From Streptomyces sp. NBC_01549 (GTDB lineage Bacteria; Actinomycetota; Actinomycetes; Streptomycetales; Streptomycetaceae), in contig NZ_JAPEPW010000001.1 in the NCBI RefSeq assembly GCF_026339955.1, positions 3,002,501-3,066,500 on the forward strand: DNA of 64,000 nt, in the 5' to 3' direction. The stretch's first letter is position 1, and the number at the start of each line of letters is the position of its first letter. Both the position numbers and the translations under genes were made by a program. The notes beneath the pieces are model-generated. The model worked only from the letters and a program-made list of their open reading frames with translations, did not search any database and was not told the origin of the DNA. This document shows positions 13,614-23,360 of the stretch, piece by piece.

Positions 13614-14219
13614 TCACCCGTAGGTGTCGCCGGGACCCGTGCTTCCGGGGGCACGCAGGGGGCCGAAACGGCGTGCGGGACCACTGGGGCCCTGCACCTT
13701 GATCAGCCGCACCGTGCCGTGCCCGAGGTCCTGGTTCAGCCGCGCCACCACCTGCGGAGCGAGCAGCCGCAACTGGGTCGCCCAGGCCGTCGAGTCGCAC
13801 TGCACGGTCAGCACCCGCTCGGCCGGATCGTCGTCGTACTTCAGCGGAACGCAGTGCTTGGCCAGGTCCTCGCCGACGATCTGCGGCCAGCGGCCCATCA
13901 CACCGCCCACCGCGGCCGGGGTCTCCCAGCCGCGCTCGGTGAGCAGCCTGTTGATCGCGGCGCCGAGCGCCATCGGGTCGCGCCCGTCGGCGCGCGCGCC
14001 GGAGCGGAGGCCGCCGCCGCGCCGCGCCTGCTTCTTCTGCTGCGCCGCGTCCCCGCGCGCGCGTGCCTGCTCCTTCGCCGCGCGCAACGCCACGCGCGCG
14101 AGGTCGACGCCGGAGGGCTCGGGGGTCTTCTTGGAGGCCGTTTCCGGTGCTTTGTTTTCCGGCGCCTTCTTGGGAGCTTTCCCGGATGCCCACGATGCGT
14201 CGGGTGTGTTCTCCGTCAT
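13614..14219 (-). CDS. dciA: DUF721 family protein, DciA-type replicative helicase loader
   Basis: 201 residues. After a Lys/Ala/Pro-rich N-terminus (about 80 residues) comes the DUF721 domain: [41 protein letters not shown], then [33 protein letters not shown]721 proteins were renamed DciA, the ancestral partner that helps load DnaB in bacteria lacking DnaC or DnaI. The ATG overlaps the recF stop (ATGA, 14216-14219), so translation is coupled. In this window dnaA, dnaB, dnaN and this gene lie within 45 kb. The role here is inferred from the family. Confidence 0.88.
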   Translation of the reverse strand: MTENTPDASWASGKAPKKAPENKAPETASKKTPEPSGVDLARVALRAAKEQARARGDAAQQKKQARRGGGLRSGARADGRDPMALGAAINRLLTERGWETPAAVGGVMGRWPQIVGEDLAKHCVPLKYDDDPAERVLTVQCDSTAWATQLRLLAPQVVARLNQDLGHGTVRLIKVQGPSGPARRFGPLRAPGSTGPGDTYG

Positions 14220-15337
14220 ACCCGCTCCACCATGCCCTCGGAGACGGTGTATCGCGTCCCCGTCAGTACGTCCGGTACGTCGTCGTCGACGGCGGCCGTC
14301 ACAAGGACCTGCTCACCGGGGGCGACGAGTTCCGCGAGACGCTCTCTTCTGCGGCTGTCCAACTCGGCGAAGACGTCGTCGAGGACGAGCACCGGTTCGT
14401 TCCCCTCGGCCCTCAGCAGGTCGTACGAGGCAAGGCGCAGCGCCAGCGCATACGACCAGGACTCGCCGTGGGAGGCGTATCCCTTGGCGGGCAGCTGACC
14501 GAGTTTGAGAACCAGATCGTCCCGATGGGGTCCTACAAGGGTCACGCCCCGCTCGACCTCCTGCTTGCGGACCTCGGCGAGCGCCGCCATCAGCTGCTCG
14601 TACAGGTCCTCGCGGGTGTGCGCCTCGCCGGGCGCGGACGGCTTGTACTCCAGGGCTACGGGTCCGCCACCGGGGGCCAGCTGCTCGTACGCCTTGTCGG
14701 CCAGCGGCTGGATCGCGGCGACCAGGTCGAGCCGCTGGGCGAGCAGCTCGGCGCCCACGCGCGCGAGGTGCTGGTCCCACACGTCGAGCGTGGAGAGGTC
14801 CATGGTGCGGCCGCCGTGGCGGCGGGCCAGCGCGGCCGACTTCAGGAGGGTGTTGCGCTGCTTGAGAACCCGCTCGTAGTCGGAGCGGACGCCAGCCATC
14901 CGCGGGGAGCGGGCGGTGACCAGCTCGTCGAGGAAGCGGCGCCGCTCACCGGGGTCGCCCTTGATCAGCGCGAGATCCTCGGGCGCGAACAGCACGGTCC
15001 GCACGATGCCGAGCACGTCACGGGGCCTGACCTGCGAGGACCTGTTGATTCGGGCACGGTTGGCCTTGCCGGGGTTCAGCTCCAGCTCGACGAGCTGCTG
15101 ACGCTCGCCCTGGCGGACACTGGCCCGGATGATCGCCCGGTCGGCGCCCATGCGTACCAGCGGCGCGTCGGAGGAGACGCGGTGGCTGCCGAGGGTCGCG
15201 AGATAGCCGACCGCCTCGACCAGATTCGTCTTGCCCTGTCCGTTGGGGCCCACGAACGCGGTGACGCCCGGGTCGAGCGGGACCTCGACCCGGGCGTACG
15301 AGCGGAAGTCGGCCAGCGACAGATGCGTGACGTGCAT
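14216..15337 (-). CDS. recF: DNA replication and repair protein RecF
   Basis: 373 residues, standard length. It is an SMC-like ABC ATPase that acts with RecO and RecR to load RecA at single-strand gaps. Walker A is GPNGQGKTN (about residues 30-38), the signature motif region is [15 protein letters not shown], and Walker B is [11 protein letters not shown]. It starts [14 protein letters not shown], typical of the family. The downstream dciA overlaps by four bases. Three TGTGGAT motifs lie between recF and gnd. Confidence 0.98.
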   Translation of the reverse strand: MHVTHLSLADFRSYARVEVPLDPGVTAFVGPNGQGKTNLVEAVGYLATLGSHRVSSDAPLVRMGADRAIIRASVRQGERQQLVELELNPGKANRARINRSSQVRPRDVLGIVRTVLFAPEDLALIKGDPGERRRFLDELVTARSPRMAGVRSDYERVLKQRNTLLKSAALARRHGGRTMDLSTLDVWDQHLARVGAELLAQRLDLVAAIQPLADKAYEQLAPGGGPVALEYKPSAPGEAHTREDLYEQLMAALAEVRKQEVERGVTLVGPHRDDLVLKLGQLPAKGYASHGESWSYALALRLASYDLLRAEGNEPVLVLDDVFAELDSRRRERLAELVAPGEQVLVTAAVDDDVPDVLTGTRYTVSEGMVERV

Positions 15338-15400
15338 GGTCGTTCGCCGACCTCCCCCAGGGTTGTGGATCCACCACCTGACGGCCTGTGGATCTGTGGA

Positions 15401-16276
15401 TTACTTCGTCTCGACGGCGTGGCCGCCGAACTGGTTGCGCAGCGCGGCGACCATCTTCATCTGCGGCGAGTCCTCCTGCCGCGAGGCGAACCGCGCGAAC
15501 AGCGACGCGGTGATCGCGGGCAGCGGTACCGCGTGGTCGATGGCGGCTTCCACCGTCCACCGGCCCTCGCCGGAGTCCTGTGCGTAGCCGCGCAGCTTCT
15601 CCAGGTGCTCGTCCTCGTCCAGCGCGTTGACGGCGAGGTCGAGCAGCCAGGAGCGGATGACGGTGCCTTCCTGCCAGGAGCGGAAGACCTCACGCACGTC
15701 GGTGACGGAGTGGACCTTCTCCAGGAGCTCCCAGCCCTCGGCGTAGGCCTGCATCATGGCGTACTCGATGCCGTTGTGGACCATCTTGGAGAAGTGGCCC
15801 GCGCCGACCTTGCCGGCGTGCACCGCGCCGAAGTCGCCTTCCGGCTTGAGGGCGTCGAAGATCGGCTGCACCTTCGTGATGTTCTCGACGTCGCCGCCGT
15901 ACATCAGCGCGTAGCCGTTCTCCAGGCCCCAGACGCCGCCGGAGACGCCGCAGTCGACGAAGCCGATGCCCTTGGCTGCCAGCTCCTCCGCGTGCTTCTC
16001 GTCGTCCGTCCAGCGCGAGTTGCCGCCGTCCACGACGACGTCACCGGGCTCCAGGAGCTCGCCGAGCTGGTCGACGGTGGACTGCGTGGCCGCACCCGCC
16101 GGGACCATCACCCACACCACGCGCGGGCCCTTGAGCTTGCCCACTAGTTCTTCCAGGCTGTGGACATCGGCGAGGTCCGGATTGCGGTCGTATCCGATGA
16201 CGGTGTGGCCTGCGCGGCGGATCCGCTCGCGCATGTTGCCGCCCATCTTGCCGAGGCCGACGAGACCGAGCTCCAT
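15401..16276 (-). CDS. gnd: 6-phosphogluconate dehydrogenase, decarboxylating (short YqeC type)
   Basis: 291 residues, so the short bacterial form rather than the 470-residue one. It oxidises and decarboxylates 6-phosphogluconate to ribulose 5-phosphate in the pentose phosphate pathway. The Rossmann motif is GLVGLGKMGGNM (residues 5-16). The substrate motif is VDGGNSRWTDDE, and the catalytic region is GVSGGVWGLENGYALMYGG followed by the invariant KMVHNGIEY. Placement between dnaN and recF is a conserved Streptomyces oddity. The cofactor (NAD or NADP) cannot be decided with confidence from sequence. Confidence 0.95.
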   Translation of the reverse strand: MELGLVGLGKMGGNMRERIRRAGHTVIGYDRNPDLADVHSLEELVGKLKGPRVVWVMVPAGAATQSTVDQLGELLEPGDVVVDGGNSRWTDDEKHAEELAAKGIGFVDCGVSGGVWGLENGYALMYGGDVENITKVQPIFDALKPEGDFGAVHAGKVGAGHFSKMVHNGIEYAMMQAYAEGWELLEKVHSVTDVREVFRSWQEGTVIRSWLLDLAVNALDEDEHLEKLRGYAQDSGEGRWTVEAAIDHAVPLPAITASLFARFASRQEDSPQMKMVAALRNQFGGHAVETK

Positions 16277-16412
16277 CAGGTTGTTCCTTAGGTTTGCGAC
16301 GTGGCGTGAAGGCACTTTCGTACCTGTGTCTGAGCCTAAACCCGGACGCTCACGCACACCTGTGGGCATAGCCGCTCAGGCGTACACCCCACCTGTGGAC
16401 ACGCCCGCCGGA

Positions 16413-16441
16413 CCGGACGGCCGATCGGACCGGCCGTCCGG
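16413..16441 (-). terminator. Possible terminator between dnaN and gnd
   Basis: 10-base arms CCGGACGGCC and GGCCGTCCGG (16413-16422 and 16432-16441), 16 bases after the dnaN stop. There is no T tract, so it could be only an RNA stem. A TGTGGACAC DnaA-box-like 9-mer lies at 16394-16402. Confidence 0.5.
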
Positions 16442-16456
16442 CGAGCTCCACAGCAC

Positions 16457-17587
16457 TCAGCCACTCAGACGCACAGGCATGATCAGGTACTTGTAGGCCT
16501 CGTCCGCCTCGGCGTCCACGGCGGGCTTGCCGCTGAGCAGCGCGGGCTTCGTGGATGTCGTGAAGGAGAGTTGCGCGACCGGCGAGTCGATGGCGCTCAG
16601 GCCGTCGAGCAGGAACGTCGGGTTGAAGGCGATCGAGATGTCGTCGCCCTCCAGCTGGGAGTCGACCCTTTCCACAGCCTGTGCGTCGTCGCTGGAGCCG
16701 GCCTCCAGGATCAGCACGCCCTGCTCGAAGCTGAGACGCACCGGGGTGTTGCGCTCGGCGACCAGGGCCACGCGCTTGACGGCCTCCACGAAGGGGGCGG
16801 TCTCGATCACGGCGACGGAGTTGAACTCCGTCGGGAAGAGCGTGCGGTACTTCGGGAGGTCGCCCTCCAGCAGGCGAGTGGTCGTCCGCCGGCCCGCCCC
16901 CTCGAAGCCGATGAGCCCCTCGCCGGCGCCCGAGCCGGACAGCGCCAGGATCACGCTGTCACCGCTCGTGAGGGCCTTGGCGGTGTCCAGGAGCGTCTTG
17001 GCGGGCACCAGGGCCACCGCGGACGCCTCGGGGTTCTCCGGCTTCCACAGGAACTCGCGGACCGCGAAGCGGTAGCGGTCGGTGGAGGCCAGCGTGACGG
17101 TGTCGCCCTCGATCTCGATGCGCACGCCGGTGAGCACGGGCAGCGTGTCGTCACGGCCCGCCGCGATGGCCACCTGAGCGGCCGCCGAGGCGAAGACCTC
17201 ACCCGGGACGGTGCCGGTCGCCGACGGCATCTGCGGCAGCGCCGGGTACTCCTCCACAGGCAGGGTGTGGAGTGTGAATCGCGAGGAGCCGCAGACCACG
17301 GTCGCCCGTACACCGTCTGTGGAAATCTCCACCGGCCGGTTGGGGAGGGCGCGGCAGATGTCCGCGAGCAGGCGGCCGGAGACGAGGACCGTGCCCTCCT
17401 CGTCGACCTCCGCGTCCACCGAGACGCGTGCCGAGACCTCGTAGTCGAAGCTGGAGAGGCTCAGTGCGCCCTCCTCGGCCTTCAGAAGGAGGCCGGCGAG
17501 CACAGGCGCCGGCGGACGGGCCGGGAGGCTGCGTGCCGCCCAGGCCACTGCCTCCGCGAGTACGTCGCGTTCCACCCGGATCTTCAC
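16457..17587 (-). CDS. dnaN: DNA polymerase III sliding clamp (beta subunit)
   Basis: 376 residues, the exact length typical for Streptomyces. Forms the ring-shaped dimer that tethers polymerase III to DNA. The three clamp folds are visible as repeats, beginning MKIRVERDVLAEAVAWAARSLPARP and ending in the conserved YKYLIMPVRLSG. The start is GTG 17587; upstream codons belong to the oriC side and show no clamp sequence. It is the first gene downstream of oriC on the minus strand. Confidence 0.98.
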   Translation of the reverse strand: MKIRVERDVLAEAVAWAARSLPARPPAPVLAGLLLKAEEGALSLSSFDYEVSARVSVDAEVDEEGTVLVSGRLLADICRALPNRPVEISTDGVRATVVCGSSRFTLHTLPVEEYPALPQMPSATGTVPGEVFASAAAQVAIAAGRDDTLPVLTGVRIEIEGDTVTLASTDRYRFAVREFLWKPENPEASAVALVPAKTLLDTAKALTSGDSVILALSGSGAGEGLIGFEGAGRRTTTRLLEGDLPKYRTLFPTEFNSVAVIETAPFVEAVKRVALVAERNTPVRLSFEQGVLILEAGSSDDAQAVERVDSQLEGDDISIAFNPTFLLDGLSAIDSPVAQLSFTTSTKPALLSGKPAVDAEADEAYKYLIMPVRLSG

Positions 17588-18417
17588 CGTTGCCGCCTCC
17601 GTCTGTTGCCGGCGCTCTCGCCCTGCTGGCCTTCGTCGTCTGACTCGGTGTCGTTCAGCCCTGTGGCGGGAAGGACACCGGGGACCAGTCTGACGCACCG
17701 CACTGACAGTCGGTGCCCCTCGGGGTCAAGTCGTGCCGAGCGGCACCGGAGCCTCCGAGAGCGAGTTGTGCACAGCCCCGTCTTCGAATCGATTCCCAGG
17801 CTCTCTCTAGTTGGTCTTAGTAGTAGGGCCTGTGGAAACCGTGGATAACCGCGTTTTCGCAGGTCAGCCGGTCTTTTTTGTCCACTGACCCTGTGGGTGG
17901 AGGCGGTGGACAACCGGGGGTCTCTGTGGACGACGAAAAGTTCTGCACACTCGATGCACAGCCTCGGGCCACTTCTCCCCAGATCCGTCCCCAGCTTTAC
18001 CCGCGTTCCCCACAGGCCAATCCGGCACCTTGGTGTGACGCCTTTCACTCGACACGGTGAGCGGGCGCGTCACGTTGCCGAACAGTGGACAGGGGTGTGG
18101 AGAAGCTGGGGATGACTGGGGACAACCGGCTCCAGCCTGTGGGCCGTCGGTGGACAACTTCGTGCACAGCCTGTGGATCTTTCCTTCGTCCACAGTCTGT
18201 GGAGAGTGTTCGTCCACGAATCCACAGGGGGCTGACCTGGCCCGATGGACTTTCAACAGCACACCCTGTGGATACGATCGGGACAACTTCGCGGTCCCCA
18301 GGGTGTGGACGCCAGAAAGTCACCAAATCTGTGGAGAGTGGCCGTAACCAGGCTCGTATTCGAACAACTGATGTCGTTCCGGTAGCGGTGAAACGAGGGA
18401 CGACGGCCTCGGGACAG

Positions 18418-18481
18418 GTCCCAGAAGCCCTCGGAGCCCTCCTGGAGCGGGTGCCGGGAGGGCTCCGAGGGCTTCCGGGAC
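18418..18481. terminator. Very long inverted repeat at the dnaA-side border of oriC
   Basis: 19-base perfect inner arms (18424-18442 and 18457-18475) extended by five more pairs past one mismatch (GTCCC at 18418, GGGAC at 18477). This is far longer than needed for a terminator. It lies about 140 bases after the dnaA stop and 80 bases before the nearest DnaA box, and it could insulate oriC from dnaA transcription. Confidence 0.75.
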
Positions 18482-18563
18482 GGCCGCCGAAACCCGGCAC
18501 AGACGTGACGCGCGCGCGAGAACCGCGGGCCGGAACCGCGAGAGCCGCCGGCCGGAACAGCGA

Positions 18564-18598
18564 AAGGCGCCCTCGGGAAGGTGTCCCGGGGCGCCCTT
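18564..18598 (-). terminator. First terminator after dnaA
   Basis: An imperfect stem with a bulge, arms 18564-18578 and 18584-18598, 22 bases after the dnaA stop codon on the minus strand. Confidence 0.65.
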
Positions 18599-18619
18599 GG
18601 CGGCGTACCGCCTCGCCTG

Positions 18620-20740
18620 TCAGCCGTTCTTGATGCGGTTGGTCAGTTCGGTGACCTGGTTGTAGATGGAGCGGCGCTCGGCCATCAGCGCGCGGATCTT
18701 GCGATCGGCGTGCATGACGGTCGTGTGGTCGCGGCCGCCGAACTGCGCGCCGATCTTCGGCAGCGACAGATCGGTGAGCTCGCGGCAGAGGTACATCGCG
18801 ATCTGCCGTGCCGTCACCAGGACGCGACTGCGCGAGGAGCCGCACAGGTCGTCCACCGTGAGGCCGAAGTAGTCCGCGGTGGCCGCCATGATCGCGGTCG
18901 CGGTGATCTCCGGGGCGGAGTCCTCACCGCCCGGGATCAGGTCCTTCAGGACGATCTCCGTCAGACCGAGATCCACCGGCTGCCGGTTGAGCGACGCGAA
19001 CGCCGTCACCCGGATCAGCGCGCCCTCCAGCTCGCGGATGTTGCGCGAGATCCGGGACGCGATGAACTCGAGCACCTCCGGCGGGGCGTTGAGCTGCTCC
19101 TGTACCGCCTTCTTACGAAGGATCGCGATACGCGTCTCCAGCTCGGGCGGCTGGACGTCGGTGATCAGACCCCACTCGAAACGGTTCCGCAACCGGTCCT
19201 CCAGGGTCACCAGCTGCTTGGGCGGCCGGTCACTGGAGAGCACGATCTGCTTGTTCGCGTTGTGAAGCGTGTTGAAGGTGTGGAAGAACTCCTCCTGCGT
19301 CGACTCCTTGTCCGCCAGGAACTGGATGTCGTCGACGAGCAGGATGTCCATCTCGCGGTACCGCTTGCGGAAGCTGTCGCCCTTGCCGTCGCGGATGGAG
19401 TTGATGAACTCGTTGGTGAACTCCTCGGAGCTCACGTACCGCACACGCGTGCCCGGGTAGAGGCTGCGCGCGTAGTGCCCGATCGCGTGCAGCAGGTGCG
19501 TCTTGCCGAGACCCGACTCCCCATAGATGAAGAGGGGGTTGTACGCCTTCGCCGGCGCCTCCGCGACGGCGACCGCGGCGGCGTGCGCGAAGCGGTTCGA
19601 GGCGCCGATGACGAAGGTGTCGAAGAGGTACTTCGGGTTGAGGCGCGCGGTGGGCTCGCCCGGACCGGACGCCGGCGCGGGCTTCGCACCCAGCGGGCCG
19701 GGCGTGCCGCTGGAGGACGGCAGCGAGGGGCCGCCGCGATGCAGTGGTGCACCGCCCGAGGACGGCTCCTGGAGGTCGCGGCGGTCTGGGCGCTCGTATT
19801 CGGAGCGCGGCTGGTCGTAGTCCTGGCGCTGCTGCTCGTAGGGCGGGCGGTCCATCGACTGCGGCCGGTAGTCCTGCGAGGGGGAGGCGTACGGGTCGCG
19901 CTCCGGGAAGCCGAGGCGCTGCTGCTGCCAGCCGTAGTCGTCCTGGGCGTGCCTCGGCCAGGCACCGGGCTCGGGGCGCTGGTAGTCCGGGTAGGCGGGG
20001 CGGGCGGTCGGCAGGTGGTCCGCGCGGGAGGAGGACGGCTGGTCGGGGCGGCCGGGCGGCAGCTGGTCGCCGGGGGCGCCTGGGAGCTGGTCGGAGCGAC
20101 CGCCTCGGTGGTCACTCCGGTGGTCGTCGGCGCGGTGGCGGCCGTACCCCTCGTATCCGTCGCGACGCTGTGTGTCATAGGGGTTGCGCTCGTCACGGCC
20201 CGGGGAGTCGTAGCCGCCGCGGTCCTCGCGGCCCTGGGAGTCGTAACCGTGGCGCTCGTCACGGCCCTGGCCGCCGTAGCGGTCCTCGACGCTCTGGCTG
20301 CCGCCGTAAGCGTTCCGGTCCTCGCCGCTCTGGCCGCCGTAGGGATTTCGCTCGTTGCCACCCGGGCTGTCGTACGCGTCACGGCCCTGGCCGGTGCCGG
20401 AGGGGAGCTCGGGCTCCTCGTACCGGGGCTGGGGGGCGGGCGGGGTCGGAGGCTGCGGTTCCCCGGCCGAGTCGTCGACGGTGATCGCGATGCGGATCGG
20501 GCGGCCGCACTCGCGGCTCAGCGTGTCGCTGACGATCGGCGCGAGGCGCCCCTCGAGGACGCCCTTCGCGAATTCGTTCGGAACCGCGAGCAGCGCGGTG
20601 TCCGCGACCAGCGCCAGGGGCTGGCAGCGCTTGATCCAGTGCTCGTCCTTGGCCTCCACACCCTGACCGCGGCCCTCACCGAGGAGCTGTTCCAGTACTC
20701 GTGGCCACACTGCGGCAAGATCGGCAGGTACGTCAGCCAC
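18620..20740 (-). CDS. dnaA: Chromosomal replication initiator DnaA (expanded linker)
   Basis: 706 residues. Domain I (about 1-90, [13 protein letters not shown]) binds DnaB and partner proteins. Domain II (about 93-375) is a very long Gly/Arg/Asp/Pro/Gln-rich linker with repeats such as [23 protein letters not shown] and DERNPYDT. Domain III is the AAA+ core: Walker [10 protein letters not shown], Walker [10 protein letters not shown] and the RNRFEWG region with the arginine finger. Domain IV is the DNA-binding part, with [11 protein letters not shown]. The S. coelicolor protein is recalled as about 656 residues, so this linker is longer than usual. The start is GTG 20740. Two DnaA-box-like sites sit beyond the predicted -35, suggesting autorepression. 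Confidence 0.98.
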   Translation of the reverse strand: MADVPADLAAVWPRVLEQLLGEGRGQGVEAKDEHWIKRCQPLALVADTALLAVPNEFAKGVLEGRLAPIVSDTLSRECGRPIRIAITVDDSAGEPQPPTPPAPQPRYEEPELPSGTGQGRDAYDSPGGNERNPYGGQSGEDRNAYGGSQSVEDRYGGQGRDERHGYDSQGREDRGGYDSPGRDERNPYDTQRRDGYEGYGRHRADDHRSDHRGGRSDQLPGAPGDQLPPGRPDQPSSSRADHLPTARPAYPDYQRPEPGAWPRHAQDDYGWQQQRLGFPERDPYASPSQDYRPQSMDRPPYEQQRQDYDQPRSEYERPDRRDLQEPSSGGAPLHRGGPSLPSSSGTPGPLGAKPAPASGPGEPTARLNPKYLFDTFVIGASNRFAHAAAVAVAEAPAKAYNPLFIYGESGLGKTHLLHAIGHYARSLYPGTRVRYVSSEEFTNEFINSIRDGKGDSFRKRYREMDILLVDDIQFLADKESTQEEFFHTFNTLHNANKQIVLSSDRPPKQLVTLEDRLRNRFEWGLITDVQPPELETRIAILRKKAVQEQLNAPPEVLEFIASRISRNIRELEGALIRVTAFASLNRQPVDLGLTEIVLKDLIPGGEDSAPEITATAIMAATADYFGLTVDDLCGSSRSRVLVTARQIAMYLCRELTDLSLPKIGAQFGGRDHTTVMHADRKIRALMAERRSIYNQVTELTNRIKNG

Positions 20741-21138
20741 AGGGCACGCTCTCTCACGGGTCCCACGAACGTGTGGTTCTGGGAACAGGTTGGGATGTCA
20801 GTCGGGTGGGGCGGTGGGCACAAATCCGCTGGGGCGGTGAGAAGGGAACGAATCGGAGTTCAGCCACGGTAGTCAGGGCGACCGCTGCGGTTCAAGTTGT
20901 TGTCCCCAGCCTGTGGATAGTGTCTCCCGCCAGGAGCTGGTTTGACCGGATGGCGCAGCCGCGCGTACCGTAACCAGGTCGAGTTGTCGATGGCTGCTGC
21001 CGCCTGCCTCCGATGGGCACAGATCGCGAAGAGTGATCGGGAAGCGGTGCACTCGGGCGTAATACGAGCTACCTCGTGGGCGCACGGTGACAGCCAGGGC
21101 GGCACCCCGCCACCACCGATTCTTTCTGGAGCCCCCGA
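20741..21138. promoter_or_regulatory. dnaA-rpmH divergent promoter region with two DnaA boxes
   Basis: 398 bases. For dnaA (minus strand): TTGAAC (20890-20895), 18-base spacer, TACCGT (20866-20871). Immediately upstream of that -35 are TTGTCCCCA (20900-20908) and TGTGGATAG (20912-20920), two DnaA-box-like 9-mers. For rpmH (plus strand): TTGACC (20942-20947), 18-base spacer, TACCGT (20966-20971). The two promoters share the same -10 and spacing. Confidence 0.7.
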
Positions 21139-21276
21139 GTGAGCAAGCGCACCTTCCAGCCGAACAACCGTCGTCGCGCCAAGACCCACGGCTTCCGCCT
21201 GCGGATGCGCACCCGTGCCGGCCGCGCGATTCTCGCGAACCGCCGTGGCAAGGGCCGCGCGAGCCTGTCCGCCTGA
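21139..21276 (+). CDS. rpmH: 50S ribosomal protein L34
   Basis: 45 residues: [20 protein letters not shown], then [24 protein letters not shown]. It is the small basic protein of the large ribosomal subunit, and its family length and RTFQPN start are exact. The start is GTG 21139. It is divergent from dnaA, the standard bacterial arrangement, and is followed after 21 bases by rnpA. Confidence 0.98.
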   Translation: MSKRTFQPNNRRRAKTHGFRLRMRTRAGRAILANRRGKGRASLSA

Positions 21277-21297
21277 TTACTTACAGGTCATGATGTC

Positions 21298-21669
21298 GTG
21301 CTGCCTACCGAGCATCGGCTGAGGCGGCGCGAGGACTTCGCGACCGCAGTACGCCGAGGACGCCGGGCCGGACGCCCGCTTCTCGTCGTTCATCTACGTA
21401 GCGGTGCAACGGACCCGCACGCGCCTGGGGAGAGCGCTCCCCCGACGCGTGCGGGTTTCGTCGTGAGCAAGGCCGTGGGCGGAGCCGTCATACGCAACAA
21501 GGTGAAGCGCAGACTTCGCCATCTGATGCGTGACCGGGTCGCCCTGCTGCCCCCCGGTAGCCTGGTAGTCGTACGAGCGCTGCCCGGTGCGGGCGACGCC
21601 GACCATGAACAGCTGGCCCGAGACCTGGATGCCGCCCTTCAGCGGCTACTGGGAGGGGGCGCGCGATGA
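21298..21669 (+). CDS. rnpA: Ribonuclease P protein component
   Basis: 123 residues, the protein partner of RNase P RNA for tRNA 5' maturation. The family signature is [22 protein letters not shown], with the RNA-binding RNR-type basic motif. The N-terminus [23 protein letters not shown] is typical. The start is GTG 21298. The last codons overlap the yidD ATG (ATGA, 21666-21669). Confidence 0.97.
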   Translation: MLPTEHRLRRREDFATAVRRGRRAGRPLLVVHLRSGATDPHAPGESAPPTRAGFVVSKAVGGAVIRNKVKRRLRHLMRDRVALLPPGSLVVVRALPGAGDADHEQLARDLDAALQRLLGGGAR

Positions 21670-22031
21670 AGTACCCGCTGCTGGCTCTTATCAAGCTGTA
21701 CCAGTGGACCATCAGCCCGCTGCTCGGGCCGGTGTGCAAGTACTACCCGTCGTGCTCCCACTACGGCTACCAGGCCATCGACCGGCACGGTGCGATCAAG
21801 GGAACGGCACTCACCGCCTGGCGCATCCTCCGGTGCAATCCGTGGTCGCTGGGCGGCGTGGACCATGTTCCGCCACGCAAGCGTCCGCGGTGGCACGAAA
21901 TGCTGCGTAACGCCTGGCGTGCACGCAAGGGCGGGAACTCCGCCGCCGAACCGGCCATTGAGGGGCATGGAATGTCCGACCATCCCTCGAGCCCGGCCGC
22001 CGAGACCCCGTCCCATGCTCAAGGAGCCTGA
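21666..22031 (+). CDS. yidD: Membrane protein insertion efficiency factor YidD
   Basis: 121 residues. It begins [34 protein letters not shown], with the diagnostic CKYYPSCS motif and [15 protein letters not shown]. YidD is thought to assist YidC in inserting membrane proteins. The C-terminal tail of about 40 residues is variable and Pro/Ala-rich. It starts inside the rnpA stop and is followed by yidC after 3 bases. Confidence 0.95.
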   Translation: MKYPLLALIKLYQWTISPLLGPVCKYYPSCSHYGYQAIDRHGAIKGTALTAWRILRCNPWSLGGVDHVPPRKRPRWHEMLRNAWRARKGGNSAAEPAIEGHGMSDHPSSPAAETPSHAQGA

Positions 22032-22034
22032 TTA

Positions 22035-23345
22035 GTGGACACGATTGCCAGTCTGTTCAGCTTCATCACGACACCCGTTTCCTGGGTCATCGTTCAGTTC
22101 CACTCCGTATACGGGGCGATCTTCGGCCCCAACACGGGCTGGGCCTGGGGCCTGTCCATCGTGTCCCTGGTGATCCTGATCCGTATCTGCCTCATTCCGC
22201 TCTTCGTGAAGCAGATCAAGTCGACTCGGGCGATGCAGACGCTGCAGCCCGAGATGAAGAAGATCCAGGAGCGCTACAAGAACGACAAGCAGCGCCAGTC
22301 CGAAGAGATGATGAAGCTGTACAAGGAGACGGGTACCAACCCGCTCTCCTCGTGCCTTCCCATCCTGGCGCAGTCGCCGTTCTTCTTCGCTCTGTACCAC
22401 GTGCTCAACGGCATCGCGACGGGCAAGACGATCGGCGTCATCGACGATCAGCTGCTCGCCAGCGCCCGTAAGGCGCACATCTTCGGCGCACCGCTCGCGG
22501 CGAAGTTCACCGACAGCGCCGACAAGGTCGCCCAGCTCGGTGCCACGCTGACCGATGTCCGGGTCGTCACCGCGATCATGATCGTGTTGATGTCGAGCTC
22601 GCAGTTCTACACCCAGCGTCAGCTGATGACGAAGAACGTCGACACCACGGTGAAGACGCCCTTCATGCAGCAGCAGAAGATGCTGATGTACGTCTTCCCG
22701 GTCATGTTCGCCGTCTTCGGCATCAACTTCCCGGTCGGTGTCCTCGTCTACTGGCTGACCACGAACGTGTGGACCATGGGCCAGCAGATGTACGTCATCC
22801 GCAACAACCCGACCCCGGGTTCCAAGGCTCAGGCCGCGTACCTCGAGCGCCTGCAGAAGCACGTCACGCAGCACGAGAAGACGCGCGGCCGTGGTGAGAA
22901 GGCCATCGTCAAGGCGATCGTGGCCAAGGGCCGTGACCGTAACGAGTTCGAGCGCAAGTTCATCAACAGCCTGACCAAGGTGGGCCTGGTGGCCCAGGCT
23001 GACGGCAACGTGGTGAAGGGTGAGGCCGCGACGGTCGTCGAGACCGAGGACGGCACCACGACCACCACGGGCAGCGGCGCTCCCAAGCGTCAGCAGCCGA
23101 AGCGCCAGTCCAAGTCCCAGCGACAGTCGGGACCGGCGGCCGGTGGGGCGAAGGCGGCGGGCGAGTCCGAGCCGAAGACTTCGCTGACCAAGTCCGACGA
23201 TCCGGAGGACGCTCAGCCGGAGGACGCCAAGCCTGCCCCCAAGCCGGCAGGCGGCGGCAACAAGCCGGGCACCGGTACCCGCAGCAAAGCCCAGTCCGGA
23301 CAGCGCAAGGGTCCGCAGCGGCCCAAGTCCCCGTCCAAGAAGTAA
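22035..23345 (+). CDS. yidC: Membrane protein insertase YidC
   Basis: 436 residues, YidC/Oxa1 family. It inserts membrane proteins alone or with SecYEG. It starts from GTG 22035. Membrane helices lie near [26 protein letters not shown] (with the conserved hydrophilic-groove Arg), [25 protein letters not shown] and [28 protein letters not shown] charged hairpin ([20 protein letters not shown]) lies between the first helices. The last 130 residues are a basic, Lys/Gln/Pro-rich cytoplasmic tail that may contact ribosomes. It has no large periplasmic domain, as in Gram-positives. Confidence 0.97.
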   Translation: MDTIASLFSFITTPVSWVIVQFHSVYGAIFGPNTGWAWGLSIVSLVILIRICLIPLFVKQIKSTRAMQTLQPEMKKIQERYKNDKQRQSEEMMKLYKETGTNPLSSCLPILAQSPFFFALYHVLNGIATGKTIGVIDDQLLASARKAHIFGAPLAAKFTDSADKVAQLGATLTDVRVVTAIMIVLMSSSQFYTQRQLMTKNVDTTVKTPFMQQQKMLMYVFPVMFAVFGINFPVGVLVYWLTTNVWTMGQQMYVIRNNPTPGSKAQAAYLERLQKHVTQHEKTRGRGEKAIVKAIVAKGRDRNEFERKFINSLTKVGLVAQADGNVVKGEAATVVETEDGTTTTTGSGAPKRQQPKRQSKSQRQSGPAAGGAKAAGESEPKTSLTKSDDPEDAQPEDAKPAPKPAGGGNKPGTGTRSKAQSGQRKGPQRPKSPSKK

Positions 23346-23360
23346 GAAGGAGTCCATCCC

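Larger units (their letters stand above)
17588..18619. other. oriC: Chromosomal replication origin oriC with DnaA-box array
   Basis: The non-coding kilobase between dnaN and dnaA. The Streptomyces DnaA box is TTGTCCACA. I find at least 17 related 9-mers on both strands. Those with one mismatch are at 17878-17886, 17905-17913, 17925-17933, 18096-18104, 18117-18125, 18149-18157 and 18186-18194. Those with two or three are at 17831-17839, 17840-17848, 18006-18014, 18084-18092, 18172-18180, 18198-18206, 18210-18218, 18267-18275, 18304-18312 and 18330-18338. They form two groups, 17.83-17.93 kb and 18.08-18.34 kb, separated by a gap of about 150 bases; two clusters with a spacer is the published Streptomyces pattern. 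None is a perfect match. No long AT-rich unwinding element stands out. Confidence 0.93.
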
